DNA of 64,000 nt from Prochlorococcus marinus XMU1405 (GCF_017696275.1 NZ_JAAORF010000003.1:589515-653514); one strand, 5' to 3'; shown: positions 36,431 through 46,348, counted from the stretch's first letter. A program made the numbers and translations. The notes: generated by a model not told the origin, from the sequence alone.

Positions 36431-38508
36431 TGAAAAGCCAGGTTGATGTTTTTATTAATAGAGAATTAAGTTGGATTGAATTCAATAAAAGAGTACTCCT
36501 AACTGGTATGGAAAAGGAGTACAAAATCCTAGATAAAGTAAAATTTTGTTCAATTTTTAGTAATAATCTTGATGAATTTTTCATGGTAAGGGTAGCTTCG
36601 TTAAAGGCTCAAGTTGAAGCAGAAATTACTAAAAAAAGTATTGACGGACTTACCCCTAAAGAGCAATTAAAAAAAATCAATAATGAAATAAAAAAGTTAA
36701 CTATCCTCCAAGAAAACTATGTAAATAATGAATTAAAAAATGAATTAAAAGAAAAAGGTGTAATTTTAAAAAAATATAAGGACCTAAGTGAAAATCAAAG
36801 AAATTGGTGTAATAACTTCTTTACAACATCTATTTTCCCTTTATTAACTCCATTAGTTGTTGATCCGGCACATCCATTTCCTTTTATAAGTAATTTAAGT
36901 CTAAATTTAGCAGCTTTAATAAAAGATGAGGAGGATTCTAAAAATCAGTTTGTCAGAGTAAAAATACCAACAAAAAATATACCTCGATTTATACGAATTC
37001 CCAATGAAATTACTCAACTTAGTGATGAAAGTTTTTACTATTTCATAAGTGTTGAAGATTTAATTGGGAATAATATAAATACTTTATTTAACGGAATGGA
37101 ATGTATAAATTACTCTTTTTTTAGAGTGACAAGAGATGCAGATTTAGAATTAAAAGAACTTGAAGCGGATGATCTACTTTTAGCTGTTGAACAAAGTTTG
37201 CAAAAAAGAAGATTAGGTGGAGACGTAGTTAGATTAGAAGTGGAGTCAGATATGCCAGAAAATATTCTAAAGTTACTTATTGAAAGTATCTCAATACAGA
37301 AAGAATATATATACTTTTGCAAAAGTTTATTAGGCCTAGACGATTTAAATCAGCTTACAAAAATTGATAGAGATGATTTAAAAGAAAATCTACTAATTGG
37401 AAAAACTCACCCAGAATTAAAACATTTAGATTTGCCTTCAAACAAAAACCTTAATTCTATTTTCAAGATACTTAGAAAAAAAAATATTCTGCTTCATCAT
37501 CCCTATGACTTATTTAAAACTTCAGTTGAAGAATTTATAAACAAAGCAGCTGATGATCCACTTGTAATGGCTATAAAAATTACTTTATATCGAGTTTCCC
37601 AAGATTCCCCTATCATTGCAGCTTTAATGAGAGCTGCAGAGAATGGGAAAGAAGTAATGACTCTTGTTGAACTAAAAGCAAGATTTGATGAAGACAATAA
37701 TATTCAATGGGCAAAACAACTTGAACAAGCTGGAATTCATGTTGTATATGGAATCATCGGATTTAAAACACATACAAAAATTGCCTTAATAGTAAGAAAA
37801 GAGAAAGGACGATTAAGGAATTATTTCCATATTGGAACAGGAAATTATAATTCTAATACTTCAAAGTTTTATACAGATTTAGGATTACTTTCAACGGATC
37901 CTGATATTGCATCTGATTTACTTGAGCTATTTAACTACTTATCTGGTTTTTCTAAACAAAAAAGTTATCAAAAGTTATTAGTTTCCCCCTCATCGATGAG
38001 AGAGAAATTTATATTTCTGATAAAGAGAGAAATTAAAAATGCAGAGGAAGGCAAAAAAGCCGAAATAGTAGCAAAAATGAACTCTTTAGTAGACCCAGAA
38101 ATAATTAAACTTCTTTATTTAGCTTCAGAATCAGGTGTAAAAATTAGCCTCATCATAAGAGGTATTTGTTGCCTATATCCCCAAAGAAAAAATTTAAGTG
38201 AAAATATTAAAGTTATAAGCATTATTGGCCATTTTCTTGAACACTCAAGAATTTTTTGGTTTTGTAATAATGGGGATAATCAGGTTTTTATAGGGAGTGC
38301 AGATTGGATGAGAAGAAATCTTGATAGAAGAATAGAAGCTGTTACTCCTATAGAGGATTATGAATTGAAATCTAAAATATACAGGCTTTTGCAAACTTAC
38401 ATTAAAGATAATTACTTTTCTTGGATAATGAAAGATGATGGTTCATATTCGAAAAATGAATTAGATTCATCGCATAATCGTTCGCAAATTGACCTCATAG
38501 AAAAATAA
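36430..38508 (+). CDS. ppk: polyphosphate kinase 1
   Basis: PPK1 reversibly polymerises the gamma phosphate of ATP into polyphosphate, a phosphorus store. The 692-residue protein has the PPK1 layout: N-terminal domain with FINRELSWIEFNKRVL, the head domain, and two phospholipase D-like catalytic domains with HHPYDLFKTSVEEFI, MAIKITLYRVSQDSP, HTKIALIVRKEKGRLRNYFHI (the active-site His) and GTGNYN, then HSRIFWF and SADWMRRNLDRRIEA. Length is normal. Its start overlaps the MFS stop by one base (TAATG). Confidence 0.96.
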   Translation: MKSQVDVFINRELSWIEFNKRVLLTGMEKEYKILDKVKFCSIFSNNLDEFFMVRVASLKAQVEAEITKKSIDGLTPKEQLKKINNEIKKLTILQENYVNNELKNELKEKGVILKKYKDLSENQRNWCNNFFTTSIFPLLTPLVVDPAHPFPFISNLSLNLAALIKDEEDSKNQFVRVKIPTKNIPRFIRIPNEITQLSDESFYYFISVEDLIGNNINTLFNGMECINYSFFRVTRDADLELKELEADDLLLAVEQSLQKRRLGGDVVRLEVESDMPENILKLLIESISIQKEYIYFCKSLLGLDDLNQLTKIDRDDLKENLLIGKTHPELKHLDLPSNKNLNSIFKILRKKNILLHHPYDLFKTSVEEFINKAADDPLVMAIKITLYRVSQDSPIIAALMRAAENGKEVMTLVELKARFDEDNNIQWAKQLEQAGIHVVYGIIGFKTHTKIALIVRKEKGRLRNYFHIGTGNYNSNTSKFYTDLGLLSTDPDIASDLLELFNYLSGFSKQKSYQKLLVSPSSMREKFIFLIKREIKNAEEGKKAEIVAKMNSLVDPEIIKLLYLASESGVKISLIIRGICCLYPQRKNLSENIKVISIIGHFLEHSRIFWFCNNGDNQVFIGSADWMRRNLDRRIEAVTPIEDYELKSKIYRLLQTYIKDNYFSWIMKDDGSYSKNELDSSHNRSQIDLIEK

Positions 38509-38714
38509 AATTTATATTGATTTTTACAACATTTAAAAAAAATACTTAATATTTTAAATTTTTTTTATTTTTTATAAAATCATTTCATATCAATGGATTT
38601 CAAGAAATAAGCTTTAAAAAAAAATTTTTTGTCTTTAAAATTTCAACGTAAAAGTAGTTTTTATTTCGATTTCAGTGCTAGCTTTTTAAAAAATCCATTA
38701 TTTAGGAGGCCAGG
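38509..38714 (+). promoter_or_regulatory. 206-base AT-rich leader before the sigma factor
   Basis: One of the longest gene-free gaps here. It is almost all A/T, with T-runs and A-runs near 38545-38577 and no ORF above 20 codons. A near-symmetric A/T stretch around 38561-38580 (ATTTT...AAAAT) could be a ppk terminator. The region most likely also holds the sigma-factor promoter and leader. I saw no defined -35 box. Confidence 0.35.
38704..38709 (+). promoter_or_regulatory. perfect AGGAGG Shine-Dalgarno for the sigma factor
   Basis: AGGAGG at 38704-38709 is eight bases upstream of the ATG at 38718 and five upstream of a GTG at 38715. ATG is the better start by spacing. Most neighbours lack such a strong site. 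Confidence 0.7.
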
Positions 38715-38717
38715 GTG

Positions 38718-39737
38718 ATGGGGATCCCTCTGGAATCTGCGAAAAGCTCTTCAGATAATAATTTTGATGAGCCAAGATTACCAAACACTGCGGGCAAGCC
38801 TCGCAAATCGAAATCCAGTCTTACGGCAAAACAAAGCCAAAAAAAATCTGGCAGACTCGCTTCAGATTCTATTGGCTATTACTTAAGTAGCATTGGAAGA
38901 GTACCTCTATTGACTCCTGCAGAGGAAATAGAGTTAGCCCATCATGTTCAAAACATGAAAAAGTTACTACAAATTCCTGAAACTGATAGAACCCAACGAA
39001 ATCTTTATCAAATTAAGATTGGCAAAAGAGCAAGAGATAGAATGATGGCAGCTAATCTAAGGCTCGTTGTCTCGGTTGCAAAAAAATACCAAAACCAAGG
39101 GCTTGAATTATTAGATCTTGTCCAGGAAGGAGCTATTGGCCTTGAAAGAGCTGTAGATAAATTTGATCCTGCAATGGGATATAAATTCTCAACTTATGCC
39201 TACTGGTGGATTAGACAAGGAATGACGAGGGCAATTGATAACAGTGCTAGAACCATCCGTTTGCCTATTCACATAAGTGAAAAACTGTCCAAAATGAGAA
39301 GAGTCTCTAGAGAGTTATCGCATAAATTTGGCAGACAACCTACAAGATTGGAAATGGCAATTGAGATGGGAATTGATCAAAAAGATTTAGAAGATTTAAT
39401 TTCTCAAAGTGCTCCTTGCGCCTCCCTAGATGCACATGCAAGAGGGGAAGAAGACAGAAGTACTCTTGGTGAACTCATACCTGATCCAAACTGTGAAGAG
39501 CCTATGGAGGGTATGGATAGAACTATTCAAAAAGAGCATTTAGGAACTTGGCTTTCTCAATTAAATGAAAGAGAGCAAAAAATCATGAAGCTCAGATTTG
39601 GGCTAGATGGTGAAGAACCCTTAACACTCGCAGAAATAGGAAGGCAAATTAATGTATCACGAGAAAGAGTAAGGCAACTAGAAGCTAAAGCAATATTAAA
39701 GCTGCGAGTAATGACAACTCATCAAAAAGCAGCTTAA
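38718..39737 (+). CDS. RNA polymerase sigma-70 factor, group 2-like
   Basis: The 339-residue protein (from ATG 38718) has sigma regions 1.2 (DSIGYYLSSIGRVPLLTPAEE), 2 (RDRMMAANLRLVVSVAKKYQN, GLELLDLVQEGAIGLERAVDKF, KFSTYAYWWIRQGMTRAI), 3 and 4 (PLTLAEIGRQINVSRERVRQLE, the -35-binding helix-turn-helix). Region 2.4 is nearly identical to principal sigma factors, so it probably recognises similar promoters. The short N terminus (~50 residues, without a long acidic region 1.1) suggests a group-2 alternative sigma rather than SigA. It is preceded by a long leader and a perfect AGGAGG. Confidence 0.93.
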   Translation: MGIPLESAKSSSDNNFDEPRLPNTAGKPRKSKSSLTAKQSQKKSGRLASDSIGYYLSSIGRVPLLTPAEEIELAHHVQNMKKLLQIPETDRTQRNLYQIKIGKRARDRMMAANLRLVVSVAKKYQNQGLELLDLVQEGAIGLERAVDKFDPAMGYKFSTYAYWWIRQGMTRAIDNSARTIRLPIHISEKLSKMRRVSRELSHKFGRQPTRLEMAIEMGIDQKDLEDLISQSAPCASLDAHARGEEDRSTLGELIPDPNCEEPMEGMDRTIQKEHLGTWLSQLNEREQKIMKLRFGLDGEEPLTLAEIGRQINVSRERVRQLEAKAILKLRVMTTHQKAA

Positions 39738-39742
39738 CCAAA

Positions 39743-40384
39743 TTGATAAAATTTACTGTAATTTTATTATATTTATTTTCAATTTTTTTAATATCAATAG
39801 TTTTTAAAAAATATAATGAAGATAGCAGAGAAATCGTCAGAAAAATAATACATATTGGAATAGGACCTTTAATACCAATTGCTCAATTTTTAAAAATTAA
39901 TCAAAACTCTGCTCTAATTTTTACAGGAATTGTTTCATTAATGGTTTTCATCAATTACAACTATAAATTATTTCCAACAATTGAGGATGTTGAGAGAAAA
40001 AGTTATGGGACATTATTTTATTGTCTAAGTTTATTTATTTTGATTTATCTTTTCTGGGATAAGGATCCATATGCACTAATTAGTGGATTTTTCATAATGA
40101 CTTTTGGTGATGGATTAGCTGGATTAATAGGAAAAAGCTTTAATTCAAAGAGTTGGATTTTTTTTAAACAAAAAAAATCTTTATATGGAACTATAACAAT
40201 GTTTTTAACAAGTTTGATAGTAGTTTGCTCAATAGGATACTCTCAACAAAATAGTCTAAACTTAAATTATTTTACAATAGCTTTTATTGCAACTTTGCTC
40301 GAACAATTTAGTCTTCTAGGAATAGATAATTTCATAGTTCCAATCTCTTCAGCATTATTTTTTAATTTTTTTATAACTAGCTAA
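39743..40384 (+). CDS. phytol/dolichol kinase-like membrane protein (VTE5 family)
   Basis: A 213-residue membrane protein with about six hydrophobic segments. It resembles the CTP-dependent polyprenol/phytol kinase family: SREIVRKIIHIGIGPLIPIAQ near the N terminus, ERKSYGTLFYCLSLF, and FGDGLAGLIGKSF followed by KKSLYGTITMFL, the FGDGxAxxxGxxxG-KSxxG signature. VTE5-type kinases recycle phytol from chlorophyll breakdown for tocopherol or fatty-acid ester synthesis (established knowledge). CdsA is a related alternative. It starts at TTG (39743) with no ATG nearby. It overlaps the convergent aroG by eight bases. Confidence 0.82.
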   Translation: MIKFTVILLYLFSIFLISIVFKKYNEDSREIVRKIIHIGIGPLIPIAQFLKINQNSALIFTGIVSLMVFINYNYKLFPTIEDVERKSYGTLFYCLSLFILIYLFWDKDPYALISGFFIMTFGDGLAGLIGKSFNSKSWIFFKQKKSLYGTITMFLTSLIVVCSIGYSQQNSLNLNYFTIAFIATLLEQFSLLGIDNFIVPISSALFFNFFITS

Positions 40385-41444
40385 GTGAATCGTATAAAAT
40401 AGCGATTAATTCTTTTGTTGTTTCTATATCTATACATGCATCTGTAATGCTTCTGCCAAACTGGAGATCTTCTTTTTTTAAAAGTTTTTGATTTCCTTCC
40501 TCCAAATGACTTTCAAGCATAACTCCTAAAATATTTTTTTCACCATTACTAATTTGAGAAGCTACATTTTTTAGCACTTCCGACTGTTTTCGAAAATCTT
40601 TATTGGAATTTCCATGACTACAATCAATCATCACTTTATGGGGAAGATTACACTGCCTCAATTCTGCTGAAATTCTTTGTACATGATCACTTTCGAAATT
40701 TGGGCCTTTTGAACCGCCCCTTAAAACTATATGTCCATCTGGATTTCCTGTAGTATTAACTATAGAAGCCATTCCATTTTCATTTACACCTAAGAAGTGA
40801 TGGGATTTTGAAGCTGACTGCATTGCATTAATTGCAGTAGTAAAAGAACCATCCGTTCCATTTTTAAAACCTATAGGCATTGATAATCCTGATGCCATTT
40901 CTCTATGAGTTTGACTTTCTGTAGTCCGTGCACCTATGGCTGTCCAACTTATTAAATCGGCAATATATTGAGGAACAATTGGATCTAGTAATTCTGTAGC
41001 AGAAGGTATGTCACGAGTTGCTAAATATGAAAGCAAACTTCTTGCCCTTCTTAAACCAGTATTAATATCATAAGAATCATCTAGATGAGGATCATTTATT
41101 AATCCCTTCCAACCAATAGTTGTTCTTGGTTTTTCAAAATATACTCTCATAATTATTTCTAATTTATCTTTATACATTTCTCGGAATTTTTGAATATATT
41201 TTGAATATTCCTTTGCCGCCTCAAGATCATGAATTGAACATGGACCTACAATTACTAAAAGCTTCTGATCATTATGATGCAAAATATTTTGTATCGATCT
41301 TCTTGTTTTAGATACTGTATTAGCAGAATCGTGATCTAAAGGTATATCATTATGTAATCTGCTTGGAGGTATTAATGGACGTGTTTCAAGAACATGTAAA
41401 TCTGATGTCTTTTCTAAAGCTGAATTATTTGATGATGTCGTCAT
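40377..41444 (-). CDS. aroG: 3-deoxy-7-phosphoheptulonate (DAHP) synthase, AroF/G/H type
   Basis: DAHP synthase condenses phosphoenolpyruvate and erythrose 4-phosphate at the entry to the shikimate pathway. The 355-residue protein is a class Ia-alpha type: TRPLIPPSRLH, VGPCSIHDLEAAKEY, RVYFEKPRTTIGWKGLINDP, GARTTESQTHREMASGLSMPIGFKNGTDG, LRGGSKGPNF and IDCSHGNSNKD, all very close to the E. coli AroF/G/H pattern. The choice among F/G/H isozymes is not readable, so the symbol is nominal. It diverges from acnB with a 97-base gap. aroE is elsewhere in the window. Confidence 0.93.
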   Translation of the reverse strand: MTTSSNNSALEKTSDLHVLETRPLIPPSRLHNDIPLDHDSANTVSKTRRSIQNILHHNDQKLLVIVGPCSIHDLEAAKEYSKYIQKFREMYKDKLEIIMRVYFEKPRTTIGWKGLINDPHLDDSYDINTGLRRARSLLSYLATRDIPSATELLDPIVPQYIADLISWTAIGARTTESQTHREMASGLSMPIGFKNGTDGSFTTAINAMQSASKSHHFLGVNENGMASIVNTTGNPDGHIVLRGGSKGPNFESDHVQRISAELRQCNLPHKVMIDCSHGNSNKDFRKQSEVLKNVASQISNGEKNILGVMLESHLEEGNQKLLKKEDLQFGRSITDACIDIETTKELIAILYDSLS

Positions 41445-41541
41445 TGATTAATTAAGAAGTTTGAATATTTAAAAAAGCATTTATGAATACTCTCCTTTTC
41501 AATATTAAAAATAACAATAGATTAGGCATTAAACCTTACTA

Positions 41542-44115
41542 ATGAAGAATTTGGAAACATTGCTAAAAGATTATGCAGATCATGTAGCTGAAAGAACTGC
41601 CAAAGGTATACCTCCTTTACCTTTAAATGCTGAACAAACAAATTGTATTACAAAATTATTAGAACAAGATAGTACTTACGATTCATCTTATTTACTTGAT
41701 TTACTAATAAATAGAGTGCCCCCAGGAGTTGATGAGGCTGCTTATGTAAAAGCAAGCTGGCTTACGGCTATTGTTAATTCCGAAAAATATTGCAAATCAA
41801 TTAATCCCGAAAAAGCAATTGAAATACTAGGAACAATGATAGGAGGATACAATGTAAATTCTTTGGTTGAAATACTTAAAGGAGAAAATAGTTTACTCGC
41901 AAAAAAAGCGGCAGAAGTTTTAAAAAATATTATTCTTGTTTACGACTCGGCTAATGAAATTTATGAATTATCTCAAAATAATATTTATGCAAAAGAAGTT
42001 GTAAATAGTTGGGCAAATGCAGAATGGTTCATAAATAAAAAAGTTCTGGAGAAAGAGATTACTTGTTTAGTATTTAAAGTTGACGGTGAGACAAATACAG
42101 ACGACTTATCTCCAGCTGTACATGCAACAACACGCCCGGATATTCCAATGCATGCATTAGCTATGTTGGAATTTAAAAAACCTGATGGACTAAAGATTCT
42201 TGATAATTTAAAAAAACAAAATTTACCAATAGCTTATGTTGGAGATGTTGTTGGAACAGGGAGTTCTAGAAAATCTGCTATTAATTCACTCATTTGGCAT
42301 ATAGGAGAAGATATCGCTTTTGTTCCCAACAAAAAAACAGGTGGAATAATAATTGGCAGCAAAATAGCCCCAATTTTCTTCAATACTGCACAAGATTCAG
42401 GAGCTTTACCTATAGAAGCTGACGTATCTCAAATGAAAACAGGAGATGTTATTAAAATATATCCCTATAAAGGCATTATTAAAAAAATTGAAAAAAATTC
42501 AAATACTGAAGAATTAATAAGCAAATTCGAGTTGTATCCATCAACTCTTACTGATGAAATTCAAGCTGGCGGAAGAATTAATCTTATGATTGGAAGATCT
42601 CTTACGGACAAAATTAGAAACAAATTAGATTATCAACCAAGTGAAATATTTACTAGACCACAAAATCCAACCGAAAGTAGTGCCGGATTTACTCAAGCTC
42701 AAAAAATAGTAGGCAAAGCATGCGGTTTAGATGGGGTTAGGCCAGGAATGACCTGTGAGCCAATTATGACCACAGTTGGTAGTCAAGATACTACTGGGCC
42801 AATGACTAGAGATGAATTAAAAGAACTAGCTTGTTTAGGATTTACTGCAGATTTAGTGATGCAAAGTTTTTGTCATACAGCTGCATATCCTAAACCAGTA
42901 GATCTACTTACCCATAAAGAATTACCTGATTTTATATCTCAAAGAGGTGGAGTAGCTCTTAAGCCTGGAGACGGAATCATTCATAGCTGGCTTAACAGAA
43001 TGCTTCTCCCTGATACTGTTGGCACAGGTGGAGATAGTCATACAAGATTTCCTCTTGGCATTTCATTTCCTGGAGGCTCAGGCATTGTTGCATTTGCCGC
43101 TGCAATAGGATCAATGCCATTAAATATGCCGGCGTCTGTGCTGGTTAAATTTAAGGGAGAATTATTACCAGGAATTACTCTTAGAGATTTAGTTAATGCA
43201 ATCCCTCTCTTCGCAATTAAAAAAGGACTCTTAACTGTTGAGAAAGAAAATAAGAAAAATATATTCAACGGGAAAATTATGGAAATTGAGGGATTACCAA
43301 ACCTAAAACTTGAACAAGCTTTTGAACTTACTGATGCTACTGCAGAACGCTCATGCGCTGGTAGCACAATACTTTTATCCCAAGAAACTGTTGAAGAATA
43401 TTTAAAAAGCAATATTTGCCTGCTAGAAAAAATGATCGAGAGCAATTATGAAGATTCAAAATCGATTTCAAGAAGAATAAATGATATGAAAAATTGGTTA
43501 AAAAAGCCATCATTAATTCAACCAGATTCAAACGCTCAGTATGAAGAAATCATTGAAATTGATTTAGCAAAAGTAACACAACCTATAGTTGCTTGCCCTA
43601 ATGATCCAGATAATGTAAAAGAAATAACTGATGTTGCAAATACAAATATTGACGAAGTTTTTATAGGTTCTTGCATGACAAATATTGGTCATTACAGGGC
43701 AGCTGCAAAAGTTCTTGAAGGAGTACAAAATTTAAAAGCTAAATTATGGATTTGTCCACCAACAAAGATGGATGAAGAAACTCTAAAAGCTGAAGGCTAC
43801 TATAAAATATTCGAAAATTGTGGTGCAAGATTAGAGTTGCCAGGCTGTTCTTTATGTATGGGAAATCAAGCTAGAGTTGATGAAGGTTCTGTAGTATTTT
43901 CTACCAGTACAAGAAATTTTGATAATAGACTTGGCAAGAATGCGCAAGTATTTTTAGGGAGTGCAGAATTGGCAGCAGTTTGTGCACTGCTTGGAAAAAT
44001 ACCTGAAATAGAAGAATATCAGGATATTACTAAAAATAAAATTAATCCATATTCAGATGAACTTTATCGCTATCTTCAATTTGATGAAATACACGATTTC
44101 AGCTTGACAAAGTAA
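41542..44115 (+). CDS. acnB: aconitate hydratase B
   Basis: AcnB isomerises citrate and isocitrate with a 4Fe-4S cluster. The 857-residue protein has the AcnB domain order: N-terminal HEAT-like helical domain, then the swivel domain, then the three catalytic domains. Signatures are DGETNTDDLSPAVHATTRPDIPMHA, VGDVVGTGSSRKSAIN, TVGSQDTTGPMTRDEL, VGTGGDSHTRFPLGISFPGGSG, and the cluster cysteines in GSCMTNIGH and LPGCSLCMGNQ. The start is ATG at 41542. Length is normal. It feeds 2-oxoglutarate for nitrogen assimilation in the open TCA pathway of cyanobacteria. Confidence 0.97.
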   Translation: MKNLETLLKDYADHVAERTAKGIPPLPLNAEQTNCITKLLEQDSTYDSSYLLDLLINRVPPGVDEAAYVKASWLTAIVNSEKYCKSINPEKAIEILGTMIGGYNVNSLVEILKGENSLLAKKAAEVLKNIILVYDSANEIYELSQNNIYAKEVVNSWANAEWFINKKVLEKEITCLVFKVDGETNTDDLSPAVHATTRPDIPMHALAMLEFKKPDGLKILDNLKKQNLPIAYVGDVVGTGSSRKSAINSLIWHIGEDIAFVPNKKTGGIIIGSKIAPIFFNTAQDSGALPIEADVSQMKTGDVIKIYPYKGIIKKIEKNSNTEELISKFELYPSTLTDEIQAGGRINLMIGRSLTDKIRNKLDYQPSEIFTRPQNPTESSAGFTQAQKIVGKACGLDGVRPGMTCEPIMTTVGSQDTTGPMTRDELKELACLGFTADLVMQSFCHTAAYPKPVDLLTHKELPDFISQRGGVALKPGDGIIHSWLNRMLLPDTVGTGGDSHTRFPLGISFPGGSGIVAFAAAIGSMPLNMPASVLVKFKGELLPGITLRDLVNAIPLFAIKKGLLTVEKENKKNIFNGKIMEIEGLPNLKLEQAFELTDATAERSCAGSTILLSQETVEEYLKSNICLLEKMIESNYEDSKSISRRINDMKNWLKKPSLIQPDSNAQYEEIIEIDLAKVTQPIVACPNDPDNVKEITDVANTNIDEVFIGSCMTNIGHYRAAAKVLEGVQNLKAKLWICPPTKMDEETLKAEGYYKIFENCGARLELPGCSLCMGNQARVDEGSVVFSTSTRNFDNRLGKNAQVFLGSAELAAVCALLGKIPEIEEYQDITKNKINPYSDELYRYLQFDEIHDFSLTK

Positions 44116-44124
44116 TCATGGACA

Positions 44125-45483
44125 ATGCCAAACTTTATAAAAGATAATATTCAAAAAACAAGTAATAATTCTTCTCGTAGCATCAAAAAATTATTAAAAC
44201 AAAGATCTTTAGTCGTTGCATTTTCGCTTTTATTAACGGGTCTAGGAGCTTCGATTACAAGCATATCTTTTAAAACTGGAATCTATTTTATTAATAATTG
44301 GAGATTAGCATTATTAGACCAATTCCCATCTATTGCAGTCTTACCTATTTTTGGAGCTCTAGGAGGAGCTATTGCAGGATATTTGATCAAAAATATAGCG
44401 CCTGCTGCAAAAGGTTCAGGTGTGAGTCAAATCATGGGTTTCTTAAGACATAAAAAAGTTCCAATGAATTTAAAAGTAGGATTAGTAAAGCTCATATCAG
44501 GAATTATTGCGATTGGTAGTGGATTCCCTTTGGGTCCAGAGGGTCCATCAGTTCAAATGGGAGGATCCGTAGCTTGGCAAATGGCCAAGTGGCTCAAAGC
44601 TCCTACAGCTTTCAGAAGAGTAATAGTAGCAGCAGGTGGTGGTGCTGGAATAGCTGCAGTATTTAGCGCTCCATTAGGAGGTTTTATCTATGCAATAGAG
44701 GAGTTATTAAACTCTGCTAGACCAGTAATTTTATTATTAGTATTAATTACAACTTTTATTGCAGATTCATCTGCTGATATTATTCAAGCCTTGGGTTTAG
44801 ATCCTAAAGCAGGAGGCTTTGATTTTAACCTCGGATTTTTGATTCAAAGAGAATATGACCCATCAGTTTTTTTCTTACCTGTAGATTTTATTTACTTAGT
44901 TTTACTAGGAATAATTATTGGGATATTTGCAGAATTGTACAGCAGATATGTTTTGTTAATGCAAAATCTTGGGAAAAAGTGGTATAAAAATAAATTTGTT
45001 TTAAAAATGAGTATCTGTGGACTTATTTTAGGAAGTATCTACTCTTTTTTACCCAGTACATTTCATAATTTAGATGAATTACAGAAAATAATAGCTGAAC
45101 AAAATACAAGTATTGGAATTGCTTTATTAGCAGTTTTAGTACTATTTATCACAACAGGTTTAGCTGCAGCATCCGGAGCTCCTGGAGGATTATTCTATCC
45201 AATGCTTACTTTAGGAGGGTCAATCGGACTAATAATGGGGAGCTGGGTGGAAATTGCTACAGGACATGCACCAAGTACATACATTTTTGCGGGAATGGGA
45301 GCTTTCGTAGCAGGATGTTCGCGAACGCCAATAACAGCAATGTTTTTAGCTTTTGCTTTAACAAAAAATTTATTAATAATGAAACCTGTGTTAATCAGCT
45401 GCATTGCCAGTTTCTTGATAGCAAGAGCTTTTAATGAAGAATCAATTTATGAAAGACAAATACAAATAGAATTAGAAGACTAA
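44125..45483 (+). CDS. ClC-family chloride channel/antiporter
   Basis: The 452-residue membrane protein has the ClC signature motifs: GSGVSQIMG (the GSGIP-type anion site), GPEGPSVQMGG with the gating glutamate E139, and GAPGGLFYPMLTLGGSIG (GxFxPxL region). The presence of the external glutamate is consistent with Cl-/H+ exchange rather than a pure channel, but the second proton glutamate was not located. It lacks the cytoplasmic CBS domains found in some homologues. It lies 9 bases after acnB. It might help with pH or ionic balance. Confidence 0.92.
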   Translation: MPNFIKDNIQKTSNNSSRSIKKLLKQRSLVVAFSLLLTGLGASITSISFKTGIYFINNWRLALLDQFPSIAVLPIFGALGGAIAGYLIKNIAPAAKGSGVSQIMGFLRHKKVPMNLKVGLVKLISGIIAIGSGFPLGPEGPSVQMGGSVAWQMAKWLKAPTAFRRVIVAAGGGAGIAAVFSAPLGGFIYAIEELLNSARPVILLLVLITTFIADSSADIIQALGLDPKAGGFDFNLGFLIQREYDPSVFFLPVDFIYLVLLGIIIGIFAELYSRYVLLMQNLGKKWYKNKFVLKMSICGLILGSIYSFLPSTFHNLDELQKIIAEQNTSIGIALLAVLVLFITTGLAAASGAPGGLFYPMLTLGGSIGLIMGSWVEIATGHAPSTYIFAGMGAFVAGCSRTPITAMFLAFALTKNLLIMKPVLISCIASFLIARAFNEESIYERQIQIELED

Positions 45484-45493
45484 GAAACTATCT

Positions 45494-46348
45494 TCAATCA
45501 AAAACAGCAGTTTTGCTGTTATAGACAAATACTTGATGATTTAGATGTAATCTAACTGCTCTTGCTAAAGCTATTCTTTCAATATCTCTTCCTTTTCTAA
45601 TCAAATCATCAACTTCATCCCTATGACTTACATTAACTGTACATTGCTCTATTATCGGGCCTTCATCAAGATCTTCAGTAACATAGTGAGCAGTAGCACC
45701 GATTAATTTAACACCTCTCTTCCATGCTCTATGATATGGTTGCCCGCCCTTAAATGCAGGTAAGAAAGAATGATGAATATTTATTATCGAAGAAAACTTT
45801 TTTAAAAAAGAGTCACTCAAAATTTGCATATATTTGGCTAATACAACAAGTTCAATGTCATATTTTTTTAGTAAATTTAAAAATTGATCTTCAACAATAG
45901 TTTTTTCAGTTTTAAAGGTATCAAAATGGACAAATTTTGCATTAAAGTCATTTGCAATATTTTCAAGATAAGAATGATTTGAAATTATTAAAGGAACTTT
46001 CATTTTGAGTTCTCCATTTCTTACTCGCCAAAGTAAATCAATCAAACAATGATTTTGTTTACTTACAAAAATCGCAACATTTGGGATTTCATCAGAATAA
46101 TTTACGTTAAATTGTCCATTTACTTCATCTGCAATTTTTTCAAATTCTTTATAAATTTCATCCCTATTAAAAGATTCATTGTTAATATTCCATTCAATTC
46201 GACTAAGAAACAAACCTGCATCTTGATCTGTATGATGATCAGAATGTTTTATGTTGCCACCGTAATTTGAAATCCAACTTGTAAGTAAACTTACAAGGCC
46301 AGGACGATCGGGACAAACAATTTGGAATATAATTGATGGATGTTCCAA
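45494..46348 (-). CDS. purU: formyltetrahydrofolate deformylase
   Basis: PurU hydrolyses 10-formyl-THF to formate and THF, balancing one-carbon units. The 284-residue protein has an N-terminal ACT domain (QIVCPDRPGLVSLLTSWI) and a C-terminal formyltransferase-like domain (INIHHSFLPAFKGGQPYHRA, GATAHYVTEDLDEGPIIEQ, the H and D catalytic residues). Length is normal. In the ocean this also links to photorespiratory glycine via GcvT. A hairpin that could terminate its transcript lies in the last codons. Confidence 0.94.
   Translation of the reverse strand: MEHPSIIFQIVCPDRPGLVSLLTSWISNYGGNIKHSDHHTDQDAGLFLSRIEWNINNESFNRDEIYKEFEKIADEVNGQFNVNYSDEIPNVAIFVSKQNHCLIDLLWRVRNGELKMKVPLIISNHSYLENIANDFNAKFVHFDTFKTEKTIVEDQFLNLLKKYDIELVVLAKYMQILSDSFLKKFSSIINIHHSFLPAFKGGQPYHRAWKRGVKLIGATAHYVTEDLDEGPIIEQCTVNVSHRDEVDDLIRKGRDIERIALARAVRLHLNHQVFVYNSKTAVFD
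45497..45520 (-). terminator. intrinsic terminator overlapping the purU stop region
   Basis: On the minus strand, AACAGCA and TGCTGTT (45514-45520 and 45503-45509) form a 7-bp stem with a 4-base loop, followed by TTTGATTGA. The hairpin encodes residues N-S-K-T-A-V of PurU and the T tract covers F and D codons, so the signal is inside the coding end. It is on the 3' side of clcA too, but lacks a T tract on the plus strand. Confidence 0.45.

Noticed and set aside
43038..43445. 135-codon minus-strand frame opposite acnB
   Set aside because: The opposite strand codes for conserved aconitase motifs, so this frame is a by-product.
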